Shown here: positions 59,963 to 64,000 of the stretch, in pieces
Layout of the letters: each line of letters opens with the position of its first letter
Numbering within the stretch: position 1 is the first letter of the stretch
Notes under the pieces: model-generated
Told to the model about the DNA's origin: nothing
Databases searched by the model: none
What the model saw: the letters and a program-made list of their open reading frames with translations, nothing else
Position numbers and translations under genes: made by a program
Assembly (NCBI RefSeq): GCF_012927325.1
Contig: NZ_JABBGI010000021.1
Location: 1 to 64,000 of the forward strand
Direction: 5' to 3'
DNA from: Chryseobacterium antibioticum
GTDB taxonomy: Bacteria; Bacteroidota; Bacteroidia; Flavobacteriales; Weeksellaceae
DNA length: 64,000 bases

Positions 59963-62900
59963 TTAATCCGGACATGTTTGTGTATTGAAACATTGCCAGC
60001 TGAATGAAGTCCCGTTGTCGGTTGTGGTATAGATTTTTAAACAGTCTGCTTCTTCATCATACACCATCATCCCTTCCACAGGAGTAGCAATAGCATTTAC
60101 CTGAGCTGTTGTCGGAATCCTGTTGACTACAAATCCTTTGGTTTTGGCTTCCAGTGCGGTCCAGGCTCCTTTACGAACCATCGGCCAGTTGCCGTTGTCG
60201 GCTCCTGCTCTTCCCAATGCGGTAATGCCGTGTTTGGTATCCAGTACGGTTCCTGTTGTTGCTGCTGGTTTGTAGCAAGCCAAATTTGTAATTTGGATAG
60301 GATTCGGACAAACCCTATGCTCGTTATTAAGGCCGCCAGTTGAAGCAGAATATCCAACAATAACATTTGGGTCGCCTCCAAAATCCAAAGCAATAATGTC
60401 TCTTGTAATGTTATATATCACTACTCCATCAAAAGTAACCTTGAAATTTGTAGTTATCGGATTCCATTCTACCAAAACATCATGCCAATTTCCATCTTTT
60501 AATCCTCCGCTTATCTCAAAATCGGAGGTTCCCGGTACAATACCTGTTGCATTATAGTCCCCATTTCGATGTAAAGATAAATGGTCTCCTGCAGGATCGT
60601 TAGTCCCTAAATCTGTATTAGAGTAGCTGTCAAATTCCAAAGCTAAAGAAGGAGTAATATCTCCATAACCGAGACCTCTACCAATTGCTCCATTAGAAGC
60701 ACTTCCTACCCCTCTTATTACATACGCCATACCATCTGCTCCTGAAAGATTATTGCCAAGATTTACCCTAAATGGATGGACAAAAGTATTATTTAAGTTA
60801 TAAGTTATAGGTGTCCAGGCGCTTCCATACTCGTTATTAATTGCTTCTGTAAGTCGAATATTTCCTGAGTTTATTACCGCATCTCCAAATAAGGAGTATT
60901 CTGAAATACCACCACAGATATAAACAGCGAGCGTAGCAGGATTTGATATTACATTGGCACAAATATAGTCTGATTGTGTAATGACAACTCTATACTTATA
61001 GCCATTCAGGCCTATTGTCGCTCCCGTAATTGATAACGTCGCTGTATTAGCCCCAGAATATAACCCGCCATTGGATATATCAGAATACGTAATACCATTA
61101 TCAATACTTACTTGCCATTGATAATTTGTGATTCCAGATCCCACCATTGTGATAACACTAAAAGTAGTATTGGTGCCGGATTGAACGGTTCTATTAACTG
61201 GCTGTGTACTAATGGTACTTGAAGAGCCTACGGTTTGAGAACTTCCTATACTTTGTCCACCACTTACAATGGTGGGAACTCCATTTGCATCTACTGTATT
61301 TCCTAAATTTTGCAACACCGCCTGATTGTATGTTCCGGAAGTAGGAGTGACTGCAGGATTGGTTCCGTTTCCTCCTTGTAAGGTTCCTCCTGATGCAACT
61401 AAGTTTGAAAGAGGTAAATTATTGCCACCTTCTACTGCATCCGGACAACCGTCGTTATCACTATCTAAATCTAAATAATCTGCAATCCCGTCTCCATCTG
61501 TATCTCTGTGATTACAATAAGTAATTGTATTCCGCGAAATACTTATGAGACCTCTTCCGGCATTAAGGGCTCCTGAGCCGGCAGTACTTGTAAATGCAGT
61601 ATAGTCCCAAGTATACGCGGTACCATAATTTACTGCTAAGGGCAATGTAGTAGCTCCAGCCGCAGGATTTACCGTGTTTTGAAGCTGCATTTTGGCATAA
61701 TAACCGTTAGGTAATGCTGTGGCTGGAAGAGTCGCATTAAAGTTTGAAAATAAATTTAGCGGAGTATTACTACTGTATGAAGATAAACCTGTAACAGCCG
61801 GCAAATTCCCTATGGTTGTGGTAAAAGTTCCTAATTGGGTGATTCTGTTGGTACTAAGCAGATACCTAAACCAGCCATCAGGTGTACTTGGTGACGCTCC
61901 GCTGGCATTCTCAGTAGTGGTATTATTGCCGGGTAATCCCGTGTATAAAGGTACAACAGTAGGAACAATCGAAAAAGTGGTGGCGTTACTGCCAAATGAC
62001 TCCCAGGTGTGATTCTGAAGACTTACAGAATTATTAAAATCAGAATAGGTAAAGGGAACATTAAAATTATTTCCTAATGACGCAACAGCAGTACCGGAGG
62101 TAAGACTATACACCAAATTAAAAGTTCCGCCGTTGGCACCAAAAGTAGCTCCGGCAAGTGTAGAAGCCATATTTAAAGTATAAACCGACTGGGTGGTACA
62201 ATACCCTTCTGCGGTATCTAAAATACCATCGTTATCATCGTCCAAATCAGTAGTATCAGGAACACCATCTCCGTCTGTATCTGTGTCTGTTACAACTAAA
62301 CACTGGGGAACCATACCCGAAGTATCCAGAGTTGGGGATGTAGCAGGAACGGTAATATTTGAAGCACTGTTTGTGAAGGCAGACTGATTGCTTGCGCACG
62401 TTGCGTTAAGCTGTCCGGGTACATTGGTAATGTCTACTTTTATGGTTGCACTTTGTCCCGGGGCTAATACTAAACCGGCAATAGTAACCGTTCCGGAACC
62501 CGCAGCAGCAGTAATTGTGCCTCCCGTTCCTCCTGTAATACTAGCGTTAGGAGTCGCCGCAACTATTATGCTGCTTGGCAGATTATCCGTAAAAGAAATG
62601 GTCTGCGGAATTGCATCCGATGCAGTATTGGTTACCGTCCACGCATAAGTACTGGTGCCGCCGTCACTAATGGTAGCCGGAGATACTGTTTTTGTAAGTA
62701 TTGGAGGTACGGCGATATCAATAGAAACAAAATAAGAACCGCTTATCAATATATCTGCATTTGTGCCCTGTTGTTGAAGGGTTACACTGATAGGAGTAGC
62801 TGAAGGAGCTAAAATTCCTGTCGCATCAAAAATATCCGCATCATAATCATAGGATTCAGAAGCACCAAATAGGTGTCCTGCACTAATAGGATTACGTCTG

Positions 62901-63775
62901 ACATAATTGCCTACGGGAACGGCTACTCCATCAGCAAGCACATTATTATTGCTGCCCCAGGCAATCGAGCTGTTTAAGGCATCGTTGGTAGCACCTGTCA
63001 TAGGATCTTTAAGTGCAGTTAATGCAGTAGCAGTCTTCCCAAAATTTAAGAAATCTGAAAACCCTCTGTCTCCATAAGTTCCTGTAACCCCCACAACAGC
63101 TTTTACAGTGCCAACGGGCGGAACTTTTATTCCCGGAATTGTTGTGCTTATGGTTGTATTAGTGAAATATTGCCAATTATCAGCTACTGTAACGTTTCTG
63201 AATTTTGAATTTGGATTTTTATAGACCACAATGATAGACCAGCCTCCCATATCATATGGAGCAGGAAGAGGATCAGCCAAAAAATAACGTCCCGCAGCTC
63301 CACCGGCTGCTGTACTTACATATCCGGCAGCAGGTATCATCGAAGTGATGTCCCAAATCATCTGACCAGTGGGCCAGTCGGATGGGAGTGTAGTTCTATT
63401 AGCAATACTGGTCGCCGAAGTTAATGTGGTGTAGGCTGCTGTACCCGGAACTTTTAGCTTTACGGAAGTAAAAGAAGGAGGATCATTAGTAAAGTCATCT
63501 TTTTCTATAGATAAATACGCTTTTTCAATGGTAGATCCTGCAGGCAGAATCAGATCTGCCGAAGTAGATCGGGTAGTAGTAGCATCTCCATCTATATCCG
63601 GTGTTAACCTTGGTGAGCCTGTATTGCTGGTACTATAGTACCAGGAATTACCGATTATCGTAGCACCTCCCTTTATATCTTGGGTGTAACGTACAACAGT
63701 CTGGGACCAGAATAAAACTGAACTAAAGAGAAGCAATACCGAAAGGCGTTTTCTTAAATAATTATTTTTTTTCAT
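59963..63775 (-). CDS. large secreted adhesin with DUF11, thrombospondin type 3, Ig-like and L-type lectin domains
   Basis: 1270 residues. Signal peptide about 1-24. An N-terminal region (25-350) has 'SADLILPAGSTIEKAYLSIEKDD'. A DUF11-type domain lies at about 360-480 ('LTKTVSPATISDGGTSTYAWTVTN' core SPATISDGGTSTYAWTVTN). Thrombospondin type 3 calcium-binding repeats lie at about 497-522 (DTDGDGVPDTTDLDDDNDGI) and 757-782 (DTDGDGIADYLDLDSDNDG). An Ig-like domain is at about 855-950 ('QPVNRTVQSGTNTTF'). An L-type lectin-like domain spans about 955-1155 ('GDAVINSGNIRLTEA', 'LALEFDSYSNTD'). A C-terminal module ends in a G-M-M-V-Y-D unit. It has no clear T9SS sorting domain. It is a likely surface or extracellular carbohydrate-binding adhesin. 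Confidence 0.88.
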   Translation of the reverse strand: MKKNNYLRKRLSVLLLFSSVLFWSQTVVRYTQDIKGGATIIGNSWYYSTSNTGSPRLTPDIDGDATTTRSTSADLILPAGSTIEKAYLSIEKDDFTNDPPSFTSVKLKVPGTAAYTTLTSATSIANRTTLPSDWPTGQMIWDITSMIPAAGYVSTAAGGAAGRYFLADPLPAPYDMGGWSIIVVYKNPNSKFRNVTVADNWQYFTNTTISTTIPGIKVPPVGTVKAVVGVTGTYGDRGFSDFLNFGKTATALTALKDPMTGATNDALNSSIAWGSNNNVLADGVAVPVGNYVRRNPISAGHLFGASESYDYDADIFDATGILAPSATPISVTLQQQGTNADILISGSYFVSIDIAVPPILTKTVSPATISDGGTSTYAWTVTNTASDAIPQTISFTDNLPSSIIVAATPNASITGGTGGTITAAAGSGTVTIAGLVLAPGQSATIKVDITNVPGQLNATCASNQSAFTNSASNITVPATSPTLDTSGMVPQCLVVTDTDTDGDGVPDTTDLDDDNDGILDTAEGYCTTQSVYTLNMASTLAGATFGANGGTFNLVYSLTSGTAVASLGNNFNVPFTYSDFNNSVSLQNHTWESFGSNATTFSIVPTVVPLYTGLPGNNTTTENASGASPSTPDGWFRYLLSTNRITQLGTFTTTIGNLPAVTGLSSYSSNTPLNLFSNFNATLPATALPNGYYAKMQLQNTVNPAAGATTLPLAVNYGTAYTWDYTAFTSTAGSGALNAGRGLISISRNTITYCNHRDTDGDGIADYLDLDSDNDGCPDAVEGGNNLPLSNLVASGGTLQGGNGTNPAVTPTSGTYNQAVLQNLGNTVDANGVPTIVSGGQSIGSSQTVGSSSTISTQPVNRTVQSGTNTTFSVITMVGSGITNYQWQVSIDNGITYSDISNGGLYSGANTATLSITGATIGLNGYKYRVVITQSDYICANVISNPATLAVYICGGISEYSLFGDAVINSGNIRLTEAINNEYGSAWTPITYNLNNTFVHPFRVNLGNNLSGADGMAYVIRGVGSASNGAIGRGLGYGDITPSLALEFDSYSNTDLGTNDPAGDHLSLHRNGDYNATGIVPGTSDFEISGGLKDGNWHDVLVEWNPITTNFKVTFDGVVIYNITRDIIALDFGGDPNVIVGYSASTGGLNNEHRVCPNPIQITNLACYKPAATTGTVLDTKHGITALGRAGADNGNWPMVRKGAWTALEAKTKGFVVNRIPTTAQVNAIATPVEGMMVYDEEADCLKIYTTTDNGTSFSWQCFNTQTCPD

Positions 63776-63893
63776 CAGTGTTTAATTTAAAATGTGTTTG
63801 TACAAAAGAAGATCAGAGAAATACCTATCTGAATTAAATATTATGTATTTCCCATTTTAATAATGTCACTAAAAAAGTGTATTAAAAGGCTTA

Positions 63894-64000
63894 TTAAGGT
63901 ATGGTTACAGAGCTTGTCTGTCCATTAATTGTTAAAGTCAATGTACGGGTAGTATTGTTGAAGCTCATGTTATAGGCTACTATATCAGATGATCCCTGAA
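63894..64000 (-). CDS. C-terminal fragment of another secreted protein
   Basis: The minus-strand frame entering from the window edge reads QGSSDIVAYNMSFNNTTRTL and then TLTINGQTSSVTIP before a TAA at 63894-63896. It is Ser/Thr/Asn-rich and beta-like, as in the following adhesin, and lies about 120 bases upstream of it on the same strand. The gene therefore is probably another surface-protein member of this locus. The 118 bases between the two genes contain no gene. Confidence 0.6.
   Translation of the reverse strand, partial: QGSSDIVAYNMSFNNTTRTLTLTINGQTSSVTIP

Noticed and set aside
61719..62648. Several 64-97 codon plus-strand frames inside the adhesin gene
   Set aside because: They are antisense to a long, clearly coding gene with repeated codon patterns and have no support of their own.

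Overview
The window looks like chromosome from a member of the Weeksellaceae (Bacteroidota), most likely Chryseobacterium. The DNA is AT-rich and many start sites are preceded by the Bacteroidota-type -7 element TAnnTTTG. The window encodes a type IX secretion (T9SS) sorting domain, a class A2 beta-lactamase of the CIA/CGA kind, a monomeric NADP isocitrate dehydrogenase, a DUF6261 protein, and secreted proteins with the N-terminal layout typical of this group. The species assignment is inference, because no rRNA is present.

Layout. 0-0.1 kb: right end of an ISAs1-type insertion sequence. 0.2-14.6 kb: mostly housekeeping genes (dgkA, dnaN, pheT, a META lipoprotein, 3-hydroxyacyl-CoA dehydrogenase, beta-lactamase, a Gfo/Idh/MocA oxidoreductase, pcm, a D-2-hydroxyacid dehydrogenase, hutU). 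They are interrupted by a small frameshifted gene and by a DUF559 endonuclease gene held between inverted repeats. 14.6-17.5 kb: a tightly coupled three-gene minus-strand operon (DUF262, DUF3696 AAA ATPase, unknown 219 aa protein) that looks like an anti-phage system. 18-22.7 kb: a DUF6261 gene with an in-frame amber codon, an XRE regulator, an unusual Cys-motif/TonB-plug protein, periplasmic Tpx and a GapN-like dehydrogenase. 22.8-25.7 kb: two paralogous ECF sigma factor/membrane protein pairs with a probable small RNA between them. The promoter-like box TGTAACA-N17-CTAACT precedes both the small RNA and the second sigma gene, and a related box lies upstream of an S9 peptidase at 49.5 kb.

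25.8-38.5 kb: an S41 peptidase, two metallo-beta-lactamase-fold enzymes, an AraC regulator with an aldo/keto reductase, icd, a two-gene secreted protein operon, cytosolic Tpx and two VOC proteins. 38.6-49.5 kb: DUF763, a Crp/Fnr regulator, then a long same-strand run of small single-domain proteins (VOC, SRPBCC, DinB, alpha/beta hydrolase, SDR, DoxX-like). Several are paralogues of each other. 49.5-57.8 kb: S9 peptidase, an ECF sigma module, a second gene interrupted by an amber codon, a J-domain protein, a 50-residue Cys/Lys-rich protein, and gcvP. 57.9-64 kb: a minus-strand surface-protein operon (lectin-domain adhesin of 1270 aa plus two smaller secreted proteins) followed by two overlapping helix-turn-helix genes.

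Intergenic DNA is rich in structure: long perfect hairpins with three-base loops, a dispersed hairpin family whose two copies show a compensatory base-pair change, and purine-rich tandem repeats present in opposite orientations at 47.9 and 51.7 kb. The best candidates for a distinct biological system are the DUF262/DUF3696 operon, the DUF559 inverted-repeat cassette with its solo repeat copy at 40 kb, and the sigma/small RNA locus with its shared promoter box.
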